Positions 1 through 9,245 of a stretch of DNA of 64,000 nt are shown piece by piece. The notes below the pieces were generated by a model. The model had not been told where the DNA came from. It saw nothing but the letters and a program-made list of their open reading frames with translations, and searched no databases. Within the stretch, counting starts at the first letter, position 1. Every line of letters begins with the position of its first letter. A program made the position numbers and the translations under genes. The DNA is from Anoxynatronum buryatiense. GTDB taxonomy: Bacteria; Bacillota; Clostridia; Peptostreptococcales; Tindalliaceae. The stretch is taken from the NCBI RefSeq assembly GCF_900182905.1, contig NZ_FXUF01000007.1, forward strand, positions 1 through 64,000. The letters run 5' to 3'.

Positions 1-3000
1 TGAAGATCACCGCGCCGCTGTTGGTGTCGTAAGCGGAATGGGCCAGGCGGGTGGTGTTGCCTTCTTTGTCCACATGCACTGCGTACAGGCCGCCCGCTGC
101 TTCGCCGTTTGCTGGTGTGTAGGGAATTGATACCGTTGCGATGCCCTTGCTTAACGAAGCAAGACTGACGGTTTTTCCATTTTTCACCGTGCTCAGTGTT
201 ATGTCGTAGGTATTGCGAAGGTTGTTGACTTCGACTGGCTTCAGCGTCATGGTGATATCGCCGTCACCCTGGGTGCGCTGCTGTTTCAGAGAATCCTGGT
301 CAAAGGAGACATTGACCGGCAGCCCCACCATCTGAAATAGCTTCACATTGGTGGTGACCAATCGGTTCAGTGCCGCACGCTCTGTGATGATGGTCCAGCT
401 GGTGGCATCAGGAGCAACAAGCACTACCTCCACACCAATGCCATTGGCTGTTCTGTTCTGCGCTTTTGCAGCTTTCTCAGCTTTTTCAATGGCTGTTTTC
501 ACCATGCTGTCGGTAATGATGATCACTGCATGGCTGCCGGAAATCTTGCCATTGGCATTGACACTGCCCATCACCGGCTGGTCAGGCTTCTTTTCAGTGG
601 TGACCACAGCTGAAGACCTGGCACGGGAGGAGCCGCCAGAGGAACTGCCACCGCCGTTGTCATTACCGCCACCATTATGATCGCCGTCTCCGCCGTCGTT
701 ATTACCACCGCCATTATTATCATTGCCGCCATTATTATTGTCGCCTCCGCCGTTGTCGTTGCCGCCGCCATTATCGTCTCCACCGGGGTTAGTCGCTTTG
801 ACGAAGTGGAGTGTTCCGGCTTTGGCACCTGACAAGGTCACCGGCGAGCTGTTTTCTTGTGTCACGGAAAGACTGTTTCCCGTAGCCACCAGGCTCCAGT
901 AGGTTGCCTGGGTGCCTGTCACAAAAGCAATCTCGGTTCCTGAAGGAAGCCCTGGCAGTGAAAGAACGTCCTGCTGCTCTTTGGCGTGGGCTGTGCGGTC
1001 AACAATGCAGAAAGGTGCCACTGCGGCGTTGGTTATCAGCCTGCTGTCGTCATCCACTGTCAGCTTGCCATCCTCAATGTATACCCCGTAGTCGCAGTTG
1101 GTGGTTAGTGTGGCCCCGCCGGTGACATTCACGCCGCCTTCCAGCGCCTGCACGCCAATGGAATCGCCGTTTGCAATGAGGGTGGCACCGTTGGACACAT
1201 TCACGGTGTCGCACATCACGGCGTAGCCGTGGGCAGAGGAAACCGTCAGGTTGGTGCCCTGGCCAGTGACGTTCAGTGTGCCATCTTGCCCACCTGAACC
1301 ACCCAAAAACAGGGCGCCTCCCATGGTCACTTGCGCGCCTTCCTGAAGGGTGACAGTATCACCGTTAAAGGCGCCGCCGATGCCCCCAGCGCTGAACAAT
1401 GCGCCTGCCCCGCTGAAGGTCAGATTCAGCGGCCTGCTGTAATCGCTCTCCATCCTGCCCTGAATCACTGTGGACCCTGTGGTATGAACCATTGTTTCGG
1501 CGGGCAGTGTCACATTCCCGTCAATATAGGCATTGCCCAGGGTGAGCGTGTTGCTGGCGTTATCCCAGGCATAACCGTCATTTACCACCGTTTTGCCGCT
1601 GTGGTCGCCCGTGGTCAGGTCAAGGCCATCCGGGCCACCAACTTCTTTCAGTTCTGAACCATCGTTTTTGTAAGTCTTATAGCCTATGAAGGAGCCATCG
1701 ACTTCATCCACCACATCCACCCGTAGAATGCCACTGCCGGAAATGGACAGAGCTGCCATTTGCGCCGGGGTGGTATCCTGGGGAAGGTGCATGATACCAT
1801 TGTTGACAATGGTTCCCTGGTTGATAATGGCAGTTGCCCGATCAATCATGAACCGGCTTCTTTCTTGAAGGGTGATGGTACTGCCGCTGCCAACGGTGAG
1901 GTTGCCAGAGATGATGGCATCGCCTTCAATAGCCAGGGTGCTGCCACCACTGATGGTGAGGTGCTTGGGATCACCCCCTCCGCCCATGAAACCTCCCATG
2001 ACAAGGGCCCCCCCGAAGGCTCCCCCCTGAAGGGTTACCCGGGCGCCGTTTTCTATCAGGACATCTCCCTGAGCAATGATTCCGTAAACAGCACCTCGCA
2101 TCTCAACGTTACCGCCGGAAATGGTCAGGTTTTCTACCCCGGCAATGCATTGCCATGCTGACACCAGCAGTGAGTCGCCGGTGCCACCCTGAAGGCTGAT
2201 TGACCGAGACGGGCCACCGCCCGTCGCCACCAACATTCCGACACCGCCTGGTGTGTTGGTGTTTGTCAAATGATTGGTGCCCCGCAGCCGGATCACCATT
2301 TCTTCACCTACTTGCAGGGGAATATCGCTGCCCATGATGCCGGCATTGTTCAACACCAGCGTGGCAGGCGAACTTCCCTGGACCGGCTCAAACAGGGCAT
2401 AGCCATCTCCTGCTTTGTAATAGGTGGAAACGGTGGGGGCTGTGACCAGGTTCAGACCTGCAGATGCGTCAGGACCAGCTGCTGCCACCTGCAGCACTTT
2501 GTCTGCCATGGTCATTGTTCCGGCAGCGCTCACTGCACCGATGACCAGTCCTGCATCACCGATGCTCACATTGCCGGTGGATGAAATGGCACCTGCTGCG
2601 TCGCTGGCAGCCGCGATGATCACCTGGTCCGCCTTGAGGGTCAGATGACTGCCCAGAAACACATGCCGTCCGCCCCCGCCGCCTGAAAGAGTGATTTCTG
2701 CGGCATTGCCCCCTGCCGGATTGGTGATGGAGGCAGCCCCTGCCATCAGGGCATATCCGCTTCCCGGAGCAGCAATATGAATCTTCTGCCCTCTGATATC
2801 CGCTGAACTGCAGCCTGAAATGCCGCTGTTCCCTTGCAGGTCCACCACCCCTTTGGCACTGATGTTGAGGGTATAGTCGCTTCCGGAAATAATGAATTCA
2901 TGTGGTTCAGTTGTTTTCAGTCGAATGTCACCCCTGGGTGCCGCCAGCTCCACTTTGATTTTTGCATTTTCAATGAGTGTATTGCTGCTGTCAATGGTGA

Positions 3001-4609
3001 TATCTCCGGTTTCTGAAACAAGGGAAATGTCACTGCCGCCGCTTCCACCCATCCCTCCCCGGATGCTTTGCGCCAAAACAATTTCATTTTTTGCGGAAAT
3101 GGAAATGGTGTGGTTGCCTAACTGGCTAATGGCATAGCCTTGGCCGCTTAGGGAAACCCCACCCTCCGGCGCCGAAAGGGTGATCTTCTCCTGGGCATTG
3201 ATGCCTATATTCCCTGTACCCTGAAGGGTGATGTTCCCGTTGTTCGCCCTTAGAAACACCTCTCCGCTCCCGGTTTGAAGCGAGTGTCCGTTCATGGTCA
3301 TGCTGTTGGCTTTCACCGAGATATTACCGCTGGTTTGAATCATCTGCCAGGTGGATTCCAGGGTAAGATCGCCGTCAATGTCAATGGAAACGTCTCCTGT
3401 TCCATTGATGCGTATCCCATAGTTGCCTCTGATGTCCAGATGGCCGGCACCGGTGATGCTGATAGATTTTCCCCCGGTGCCGTTGTAGATGGCATAGCCG
3501 CTGGTACTGCCGCTGGCGGTTCCAATCTGGTTGCTTGTGCCCTGTAGCACGATGTTTAAATCGTAATCGTTGACTTCAATGGCATGACTGGAAAAAACAG
3601 GATTAGAAAGAGTGGCCCCTTTTAATGTTACCGTTGCAGTGGTGCCGCTTTTGGTCACATGAATCTGCCAGTTGCCTGGACCGGCTCCTTCGGTACTTAC
3701 CACACCGCTGGCGTCTGTGACAGCATACCAGTCGTCGCTGTCAACGGCTATGCCGCTGATGGCAACGGGTGCCGGGTCAGATAACACGTGCATCATGGCA
3801 CTGCCAATCAGCACGCTGATTTCCGGCAGGTTCACACCTTCTGCAAGGGTGTAGCCTGCCGGCAAAACAGGCACATAGGTATAGCCGGCACCGTTTTCAC
3901 TGGCATCAAACCATGGGGAGCTGCTTTTTTCAGCATCAATCACCCACTGCACCTCTTCCAGTGTGATCGAACGACTGGAAGATTCGGTGGTGAACCCTGA
4001 TAAAGGCACCTTGTCACTGTCCACGATCACCGTTCCCTGGATTTCCCCAGTGGTGTTCCCTGCCGGGTTGTTTTCATCACCTTGAGAGGTTTCACCTTCT
4101 TGAGCGGTTTCATCTTCTTGATCTGAAGCAGGTCCCGCCTCGCCGTGGGATTCATCGGCTGTTGGTGTTGTCGGGGCGCTCCCGTCAGGTGGTGTTTCTT
4201 CGGGGAGGGTTTCGCCAGGTTGTCCGCCGTTTTCCATGCTTTCCCCGTTATCTGGTGTGTCTGGTGTTTCGGATGTGTCAGGTAGTTCGGATGCGTCTGG
4301 TGTTTCAGGTAGTTCGGGTAATTCGGGAACATTCGGCAGTGCCATTGGTTGCCCGCTGATTGTCACGCCCAGCGTGTTTGGCAGATGAATATCCGATTCC
4401 CGGGCCCCCACTGCCAGCTGTTGGCTGGTAATTTCACCGGTGAGCTGTGCAAAAGCGGTGATTGTTTCCACTTGCTGTTCATGGGCAGAAAAGCCGTAGC
4501 CCGTGGCCGGGGTGGCCATGAGAACAGCCAATGTTAATGCCATCATTTGCTTTGCTTTTTGTTGGAAAGAGGTGCTTTTCAGGCACCTGCTCATACTTTT
4601 GATTGTCAT
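1..4609 (-). CDS. Partial giant secreted surface protein, beta-helix-like repeats (C-terminus outside window)
   Basis: An uninterrupted minus-strand frame runs from an ATG at 4609 to the window edge, giving at least 1536 residues. The start has a GGAGG site five bases upstream and is followed by a hydrophobic signal-like stretch (residues about 22-37). Residues about 85-160 are Pro/Glu/Thr/Asp-rich linker. Most of the rest is repetitive, with many short units of the kind 'ISGGGTLEV' and 'VTGGATLTT' that suggest a right-handed beta-helix or carbohydrate-binding adhesin. Near 640-790 there is a Gly/Asp/Asn-rich low-complexity linker. The final visible part (about 1-330) resembles the domain that often precedes S-layer-homology repeats in clostridial surface proteins. 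SLH anchoring beyond position 1 is therefore my inference, not seen. No catalytic motif was recognised. Confidence 0.8.
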   Translation of the reverse strand, partial: MTIKSMSRCLKSTSFQQKAKQMMALTLAVLMATPATGYGFSAHEQQVETITAFAQLTGEITSQQLAVGARESDIHLPNTLGVTISGQPMALPNVPELPELPETPDASELPDTSETPDTPDNGESMENGGQPGETLPEETPPDGSAPTTPTADESHGEAGPASDQEDETAQEGETSQGDENNPAGNTTGEIQGTVIVDSDKVPLSGFTTESSSRSITLEEVQWVIDAEKSSSPWFDASENGAGYTYVPVLPAGYTLAEGVNLPEISVLIGSAMMHVLSDPAPVAISGIAVDSDDWYAVTDASGVVSTEGAGPGNWQIHVTKSGTTATVTLKGATLSNPVFSSHAIEVNDYDLNIVLQGTSNQIGTASGSTSGYAIYNGTGGKSISITGAGHLDIRGNYGIRINGTGDVSIDIDGDLTLESTWQMIQTSGNISVKANSMTMNGHSLQTGSGEVFLRANNGNITLQGTGNIGINAQEKITLSAPEGGVSLSGQGYAISQLGNHTISISAKNEIVLAQSIRGGMGGSGGSDISLVSETGDITIDSSNTLIENAKIKVELAAPRGDIRLKTTEPHEFIISGSDYTLNISAKGVVDLQGNSGISGCSSADIRGQKIHIAAPGSGYALMAGAASITNPAGGNAAEITLSGGGGGRHVFLGSHLTLKADQVIIAAASDAAGAISSTGNVSIGDAGLVIGAVSAAGTMTMADKVLQVAAAGPDASAGLNLVTAPTVSTYYKAGDGYALFEPVQGSSPATLVLNNAGIMGSDIPLQVGEEMVIRLRGTNHLTNTNTPGGVGMLVATGGGPSRSISLQGGTGDSLLVSAWQCIAGVENLTISGGNVEMRGAVYGIIAQGDVLIENGARVTLQGGAFGGALVMGGFMGGGGDPKHLTISGGSTLAIEGDAIISGNLTVGSGSTITLQERSRFMIDRATAIINQGTIVNNGIMHLPQDTTPAQMAALSISGSGILRVDVVDEVDGSFIGYKTYKNDGSELKEVGGPDGLDLTTGDHSGKTVVNDGYAWDNASNTLTLGNAYIDGNVTLPAETMVHTTGSTVIQGRMESDYSRPLNLTFSGAGALFSAGGIGGAFNGDTVTLQEGAQVTMGGALFLGGSGGQDGTLNVTGQGTNLTVSSAHGYAVMCDTVNVSNGATLIANGDSIGVQALEGGVNVTGGATLTTNCDYGVYIEDGKLTVDDDSRLITNAAVAPFCIVDRTAHAKEQQDVLSLPGLPSGTEIAFVTGTQATYWSLVATGNSLSVTQENSSPVTLSGAKAGTLHFVKATNPGGDDNGGGNDNGGGDNNNGGNDNNGGGNNDGGDGDHNGGGNDNGGGSSSGGSSRARSSAVVTTEKKPDQPVMGSVNANGKISGSHAVIIITDSMVKTAIEKAEKAAKAQNRTANGIGVEVVLVAPDATSWTIITERAALNRLVTTNVKLFQMVGLPVNVSFDQDSLKQQRTQGDGDITMTLKPVEVNNLRNTYDITLSTVKNGKTVSLASLSKGIATVSIPYTPANGEAAGGLYAVHVDKEGNTTRLAHSAYDTNSGAVIF

Positions 4610-4626
4610 CGTTTCCTCCAATGCTC

Positions 4627-4650
4627 AATGCCCTTTTGTTAATGGGCATT
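4627..4650 (-). promoter_or_regulatory. Hairpin in 5' leader of the surface protein gene
   Basis: AATGCCC (4627-4633) pairs with GGGCATT (4644-4650), placing a 7 bp stem just upstream of the ribosome binding site of the surface protein gene at 4609. It could affect translation or mRNA stability. No known riboswitch class is recognised. Confidence 0.35.
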
Positions 4651-4722
4651 GTCCTGTTATTTTGTTTGAAGCACAAGGTGTTGTTCACGACAGCATTCCA
4701 GTGCTCTGATCAGTATCTCCCT

Positions 4723-4821
4723 GATTCCCTGCAGCACACTGGTCAACGTTTTTTTGATTCCCTGCAGCAGCCTGGTCAGCGTTTCTTTGATTCCCTGCAG
4801 TCCTCGGGTTTTTGCCGGGTT
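4723..4821. repeat. 33-bp tandem repeat, about three copies
   Basis: The 12-mer GATTCCCTGCAG recurs at 4723, 4756 and 4789, exactly 33 bp apart, with similar sequence between copies (GGTCA(A/G)CGTTT). The period is a multiple of three. On the minus strand it reads as an 11-residue repeat in a short GTG-started frame (4873-4685) with a weak ribosome binding site; I do not call that frame a gene. Confidence 0.7.
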
Positions 4822-5296
4822 TCGCTTTTCTCCTCCTTCCTATGCTGAAAATGTCAGACAGGCCATCTGCCACTGCTCCCTGCCACTGAACCGCTCCTAT
4901 CGGCCTGGGAAAACTGTTTCAATCGAACTCCTCGCCAAGAAGACCCTCAGTATTCACAGCTTCTTTTTACTTCTTTAGCCTTTCTTTATCCTATGTCATA
5001 AAAAAAACAACCAAGCTTCTTTTATAGAAGTTTGGCGGCTGGTGGCTGATTGTCGATGACGAGAGGTCAGTGGCGACTGGCTGTCGTTGTTTTCACTAAA
5101 GTAGCATGCTGTCAAATGTTTTTCAACAGGCCGTGATCAAGCGGTCGAAAATCTGCACAAGCGGTTATTTTTTGAAGGTTGATGGGACACGCCAGGCGCT
5201 TTATCATGCTCTCCTGGCAGAGTCTATTAGTGGTTCATTCCACAGCAACATGATACAATGAAAGAAAACCGATTTAAATCAAAAGGAGCTGAAATA
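4822..5296. other. Non-coding stretch with one orphan terminator-like hairpin
   Basis: No credible gene is seen between the repeat and the gene at 5297. At 5011-5035, CCAAGCTTC and GAAGTTTGG form a nearly perfect stem. On the minus strand it is followed by a run of eight T, like a Rho-independent terminator. No minus-strand gene lies upstream of it, so it may end an unseen RNA or be a relic. The promoter for 5297 is presumably here, but no clear -35/-10 pair is visible. Confidence 0.45.
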
Positions 5297-7324
5297 ATGA
5301 ACCATCGAATCATCGCCATCATTCTCATTGTCATACTCTTTGCAGGCGTTGCAGCTGCCCCTGTATCAGCTGCACCCCCCATTCGTGTAACGGTAGATGA
5401 CGTTCTGCTTCAAATGGACGTGCCGCCTGCCCTCATCGAAGGGAGAACCCTGGTTCCTCTCAGGGCTATTTTCGAATCACTGGGAGCCGAAGTGGAATGG
5501 AATGACCAAACGCGCACCGTCACCGGACGTAAAGGAACCACCACCGTTGTTCTTCCCATAGGAAGCCGCTACCCGACAGTTAATGGAGCCCCTGTGGAAA
5601 TCGATGTTCCCGGAACACTGGTCAATGGCCGCACCATGGTACCTGCCCGGTTTGTCAGTGAAAGTTTCGGTGGTCAAGTGGTTTGGGATGGTGCCAACCA
5701 TCAGATTCATATATCCACTTCACCAAGCACCTCTCAAAGCGAAGCATCCAGCACTTCACCTCACCTCACTTCAGAAGAAGCGCCTTCACCCTCTGCCACT
5801 GAAATGATGCCTGAAAAAGCAGTGAATGCCCAACGCAGCGTGGTCGATGTTGCTTCAACCACCGGATATGGTTCTTATGTCTTGATGAGTGACGGAACCG
5901 TTTGGGGTTGGGGTGGATCATTTGTTGGTGATGGAATCACCGAAGTTAAGAAACAACGAAGTGAAATGATGTACTATGCTTTTTCGCCAAGTCGATTCAT
6001 TCCTGTTAAAATCGAAGGGCTGACCAATGTTCAGCGCCTTAATGCAAGCAGATCTGTGGTGGCTTTTCAACAAAATGGCAGCGTTTATGGATGGGGCGTT
6101 TACAGCGACGTTGATCCTGCCAATGCATCTTTGAATGAAATTTCCGACTTAACCAACTGGCATCCCGCCGCCAATTATCTGGTGACACCCCAAAAGATAA
6201 ATGGCCTTCAGGACTATGTTGACGTTTCGGCTGGACTTGGACACACCCTGGGCCTCAAACGTGATGGTACCGTCTGGGCGTGGGGCAACAACAAACATGG
6301 TCAATTGGGGAACGGTACTTTTGAGGACAGCAGTACAGCGCTTCCTGTAAGTGGCTTGGATAATGTCATTGCCATCTCAGCCGGCAGCCATCACAGTGTT
6401 GCTCTCAAGAGCGACGGCACAGTGTGGTCGTGGGGTATGAACGGATCAGGAACCATGGGAAATGGCACGACAACAGGGCCGTCAACATATGGACACCCCC
6501 TGCCTGTTCAAGCAACCAATCTTAATAACGTGGTCAAAATCCAGGCAGGAAGTTCCATCACCATGGCCATCAAGTCCGACGGCACCTTATGGAGCTGGGG
6601 TTTTAATGATAATGGCATGCTTGGAGACGGCACCGATACTTCGAGACAGACACCCGTTCAAATAAGCACCCTTTCCAATGTGGTTGACGTCAGTACGGGA
6701 TTCCGCACAGCTGTTGCATTGAAAAACGATGGAACTGTCTGGGCATGGGGCAACAATTTTCGCGGAAGGCTTGGCAACGGTACCACTGAATCCAGTTTTT
6801 CGCCCGTACAGGTGAAGAACCTGCACAACATTGTCAAGATATCCACTTCAACAAAGCATTCTATTGCACTTGGTGCAGATGGCCGGGTATGGACATGGGG
6901 AAGCAACACTTTTGGAAGTCTTGGCGTCGGAATAAACCAGTCAGCCGCCTCAGTGCCTGTCGAAGTGACATTTCCTCCATTGAGGGATGCAACTGAAAGC
7001 ATTGCATGGCAAAATGGATACCACTATGCAGAGCCGTTACCTCAAGATCTGGAAGTCTATTTCGACCTTGACAGCCGATTGGAACTGGCCATGTACATTC
7101 CGTTATCCTTAGAACAGCATGGACTGGATTTCGGAAGAGCTGTTTTAGCATCTAAGCTGGGTGAGCTAAATATTGTGGCAGAGTCTTTTGATTATGCGAG
7201 TACGCTCTTTGAGACCCGGGAACAAATCAGCTACAACGCTTACTGGGATGACGCATACATGATTCATGTATTGCATATGAAGCCCTCCAGCCGGATCTTC
7301 ATCGCAATTGAACACCGAAGATAG
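5297..7324 (+). CDS. Secreted copper-amine-oxidase-N-domain protein with RCC1 beta-propeller
   Basis: The ATG at 5297 is preferred over the in-frame ATG at 5258 because AGGAGC lies nine bases before it and the protein then begins directly with a signal peptide (NHRIIAIILIVILFAG). Residues about 30-140 match the copper amine oxidase N-terminal-like domain, with 'GRTLVPLRAIFESLGAEVEW' and 'GRTMVPARFVSESFGG'. A Ser/Thr/Pro linker follows. Residues about 180-560 carry at least six RCC1-like blades, each with 'SDGTVWxWG' and 'G.LGNGT', predicting a beta-propeller. About 100 C-terminal residues are not recognised. It is probably extracellular and wall-associated. No enzyme motif is seen, and binding of protein or glycan is inference. 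Confidence 0.85.
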   Translation: MNHRIIAIILIVILFAGVAAAPVSAAPPIRVTVDDVLLQMDVPPALIEGRTLVPLRAIFESLGAEVEWNDQTRTVTGRKGTTTVVLPIGSRYPTVNGAPVEIDVPGTLVNGRTMVPARFVSESFGGQVVWDGANHQIHISTSPSTSQSEASSTSPHLTSEEAPSPSATEMMPEKAVNAQRSVVDVASTTGYGSYVLMSDGTVWGWGGSFVGDGITEVKKQRSEMMYYAFSPSRFIPVKIEGLTNVQRLNASRSVVAFQQNGSVYGWGVYSDVDPANASLNEISDLTNWHPAANYLVTPQKINGLQDYVDVSAGLGHTLGLKRDGTVWAWGNNKHGQLGNGTFEDSSTALPVSGLDNVIAISAGSHHSVALKSDGTVWSWGMNGSGTMGNGTTTGPSTYGHPLPVQATNLNNVVKIQAGSSITMAIKSDGTLWSWGFNDNGMLGDGTDTSRQTPVQISTLSNVVDVSTGFRTAVALKNDGTVWAWGNNFRGRLGNGTTESSFSPVQVKNLHNIVKISTSTKHSIALGADGRVWTWGSNTFGSLGVGINQSAASVPVEVTFPPLRDATESIAWQNGYHYAEPLPQDLEVYFDLDSRLELAMYIPLSLEQHGLDFGRAVLASKLGELNIVAESFDYASTLFETREQISYNAYWDDAYMIHVLHMKPSSRIFIAIEHRR

Positions 7325-7479
7325 CAGCCATCTGAATGAAGATAGCAGCATCTGAATAATGAAGCTTTCTTTGCTTCTCCGCTTGTTGAAAAGAATTCTT
7401 CATCGCCATAAATCCTGCGCCAGCAGCATGGGCACCCTGCAAGGCTTCTGCTGCAGCGACTGCTTCTTCTGCTTCTTAT

Positions 7480-7509
7480 GAAGACTCTTCTTCGGGAGAG
7501 TCTTCTTTT
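7480..7509 (+). terminator. Rho-independent terminator after the RCC1 gene
   Basis: GAAGACTCT (7480-7488) pairs with AGAGTCTTC (7497-7505), followed by TTTT. It lies about 155 bp after the stop codon at 7324. The stretch in between holds an imperfect direct repeat (GATAGCAGC...ATCTGAAT, twice from 7321). Confidence 0.65.
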
Positions 7510-7601
7510 GACGTGCCGTCATCTTTCTGTTGTAAAGGCATGAAATTGGGTAAAATCAATCCAACTACTACTCAACACCCTTACCTGCTGGAGGTATTCC
7601 C

Positions 7602-8807
7602 ATGAAAATTGCCCTGCTGACAGAAACCTGGCACCCTTACACCAACGGAGTCACCACCCATATCGCCGTTCTGGCCGAAGGATTGAGATCCCTGGGCCAT
7701 GAAGTGCTCATCGTCACCGCCGATCCAGATTTGAGACGTCATCAGGTGGATGCCCAGGGCGTGCTGCGGTGCCCCGGTATTGCCATCAAACGGATATACG
7801 GCTACGGCCTGGCGGCGCCCTTCAGCTGGAAACGTTATCGGATTCTTCGAAATTTTGGCCCTGATGTGATACACATTCATCAGGAGTTTGGTGTGGGTAC
7901 CTTTGGAATGCTGGCTTCCCGCCTGTTAAAAGTGCCCCTGGTGTATACCCTGCACACTGCCTATGATGAATACCTGCATTACCTGGCCCCGCCCGCCCTG
8001 ATTCCGGTGGTGCGGTTTATTTCCCGTGCCCATGTGAAGCTGCTGGCGACCGCCGCTGCCATGACCACCGGTCCTTCTGAAAAAGCATCTGCCTACCTGA
8101 ATGCCCGGGGAGTGGTGACGCCCTTTGTGCTGGTGCCCAACAGTGTGAACTTGTCTCTTTTTCATCCCGGCAATAGGACCAACTGTTTTCGGGGTTCCCT
8201 TCGCCGTCAAATGGGCATTGAAGATAATCATACCCTGGCTATTTTTGTCGGGCGGCTGGGAAAAGAAAAAAGTATTGCTGAACTGCTGGAATATTGGCAA
8301 CAGATGGCAAATGGCGGCAACCACTTCCACCTGCTCATTGTTGGAGATGGCCCTGATCGCGAGACACTGGAAGCCATTGCATCAAAAAAGCACCTTCCCG
8401 TTACCTTTGTCGGAAAGGTGCCCCACGAAACCATGCCTCGTTATTATGGCATTGCCGATCTTTTTGTCAGTGCCTCCACCACAGAAATGATGTCCATCGC
8501 CCTGTTGGAAGCTCAGGCCAGCGGCCTTCCGGTGTTGCAGCGTTTTGATCCATGGAACCGGCAACAGGTGACTGACGGCGTGAATGGATTTGCATATGAA
8601 GATGCTGCGTCATTGGGCAGGCACCTTGATTATTTTCACCACCTGACTGAGCGCCAATGGCATGAATGGCGGCTGCGTTGCCGGGCTCACGTGGCCCAAC
8701 AGGATCACACCCATCTGGCAGAACGCCTGCTGGAAGTTTACCAGCAAGCCATTGCCTGTTCCACAGTCTGCCCGCCGGGTGCATTGGCACCCACTGATAC
8801 TGATTAA
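7602..8807 (+). CDS. Family 4 glycosyltransferase (GT-B fold)
   Basis: A 401-residue protein starting at an ATG behind CTGGAGG. The N-terminal half opens with 'ALLTETWHPYTNGVTTHIAV', the acceptor-side Rossmann half typical of GT4 enzymes acting on diacylglycerol or phosphatidylinositol. 'HIHQEFGVGTFG' and 'VPNSVNLSLFHPG' are family landmarks. The C-terminal half has 'FVGRLGKEK' and the E-x7-E donor-binding motif (E-MMSIALL-E). It likely transfers a hexose from a nucleotide sugar to a membrane lipid or glycan on the cytoplasmic face. The gene stands alone, so the acceptor is not deducible. Confidence 0.85.
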   Translation: MKIALLTETWHPYTNGVTTHIAVLAEGLRSLGHEVLIVTADPDLRRHQVDAQGVLRCPGIAIKRIYGYGLAAPFSWKRYRILRNFGPDVIHIHQEFGVGTFGMLASRLLKVPLVYTLHTAYDEYLHYLAPPALIPVVRFISRAHVKLLATAAAMTTGPSEKASAYLNARGVVTPFVLVPNSVNLSLFHPGNRTNCFRGSLRRQMGIEDNHTLAIFVGRLGKEKSIAELLEYWQQMANGGNHFHLLIVGDGPDRETLEAIASKKHLPVTFVGKVPHETMPRYYGIADLFVSASTTEMMSIALLEAQASGLPVLQRFDPWNRQQVTDGVNGFAYEDAASLGRHLDYFHHLTERQWHEWRLRCRAHVAQQDHTHLAERLLEVYQQAIACSTVCPPGALAPTDTD

Positions 8808-8899
8808 CACCCTGCCCATTTTTTGATCATTCTCTGATCATCGGGTGCAGCACCATTGAGTCGCCAATGAGTTGCCCATTTACCTATCTTAAAAATAGA

Positions 8900-8941
8900 A
8901 ACGCCCTTGATTCTACAGAATGATGTAAAATCAAGGGCGTT
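8900..8941 (-). terminator. Terminator of tRNA-Arg
   Basis: AACGCCCTTGATT (8900-8912) and AATCAAGGGCGTT (8929-8941) form a perfect 13 bp stem. On the minus strand it directly follows the tRNA and is followed by TTTCTATTTTT. Confidence 0.85.
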
Positions 8942-8943
8942 CA

Positions 8944-9019
8944 TGGTGCACCTGAGAGGAATCGAACCTCCGACCTGCGGTTTAGGAAACCGTTGCTCTA
9001 TCCCCTGAGCTACAGGTGC
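8944..9019 (-). tRNA. tRNA-Arg (anticodon CCT)
   Basis: A 76-nt cloverleaf is readable on the minus strand. The acceptor stem is GCACCTG/CAGGTGC. The anticodon loop is TTCCTAA, giving anticodon CCT. The T loop is GGTTCGATTCC, and the 3' CCA is encoded. It is a single tRNA, not part of an array, with its own terminator. No integrase or attachment-site duplicate is seen beside it. Confidence 0.97.
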
Positions 9020-9245
9020 ATGATAAACGAAAAGTATATATGAAACAGAATGGTGCAAATGGCAAGGATGTGAGCTGCAGCCTTCAGATAGTATGAGACC
9101 CACAAACCTGCTCTTGTAGCATAAACAAAAAGAAATGGCTTGTCAATGGGTGTCTTTATCTTTTGAGTGTCTGTCATTTTTCTATTGCAAGGACATAGAT
9201 TTGAGTAGAGTCGACGCACCAAGGCAATATTTAAAGGATAGTACC

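Noticed and set aside
4685-4873. 62-codon frame containing the 33-bp repeat
   Set aside because: GTG start with a poor ribosome binding site and composition explained by the repeat; no homology pattern recognised.
8944-9245. Integration site at tRNA-Arg
   Set aside because: No integrase, no repeat of the tRNA 3' end elsewhere in the window.
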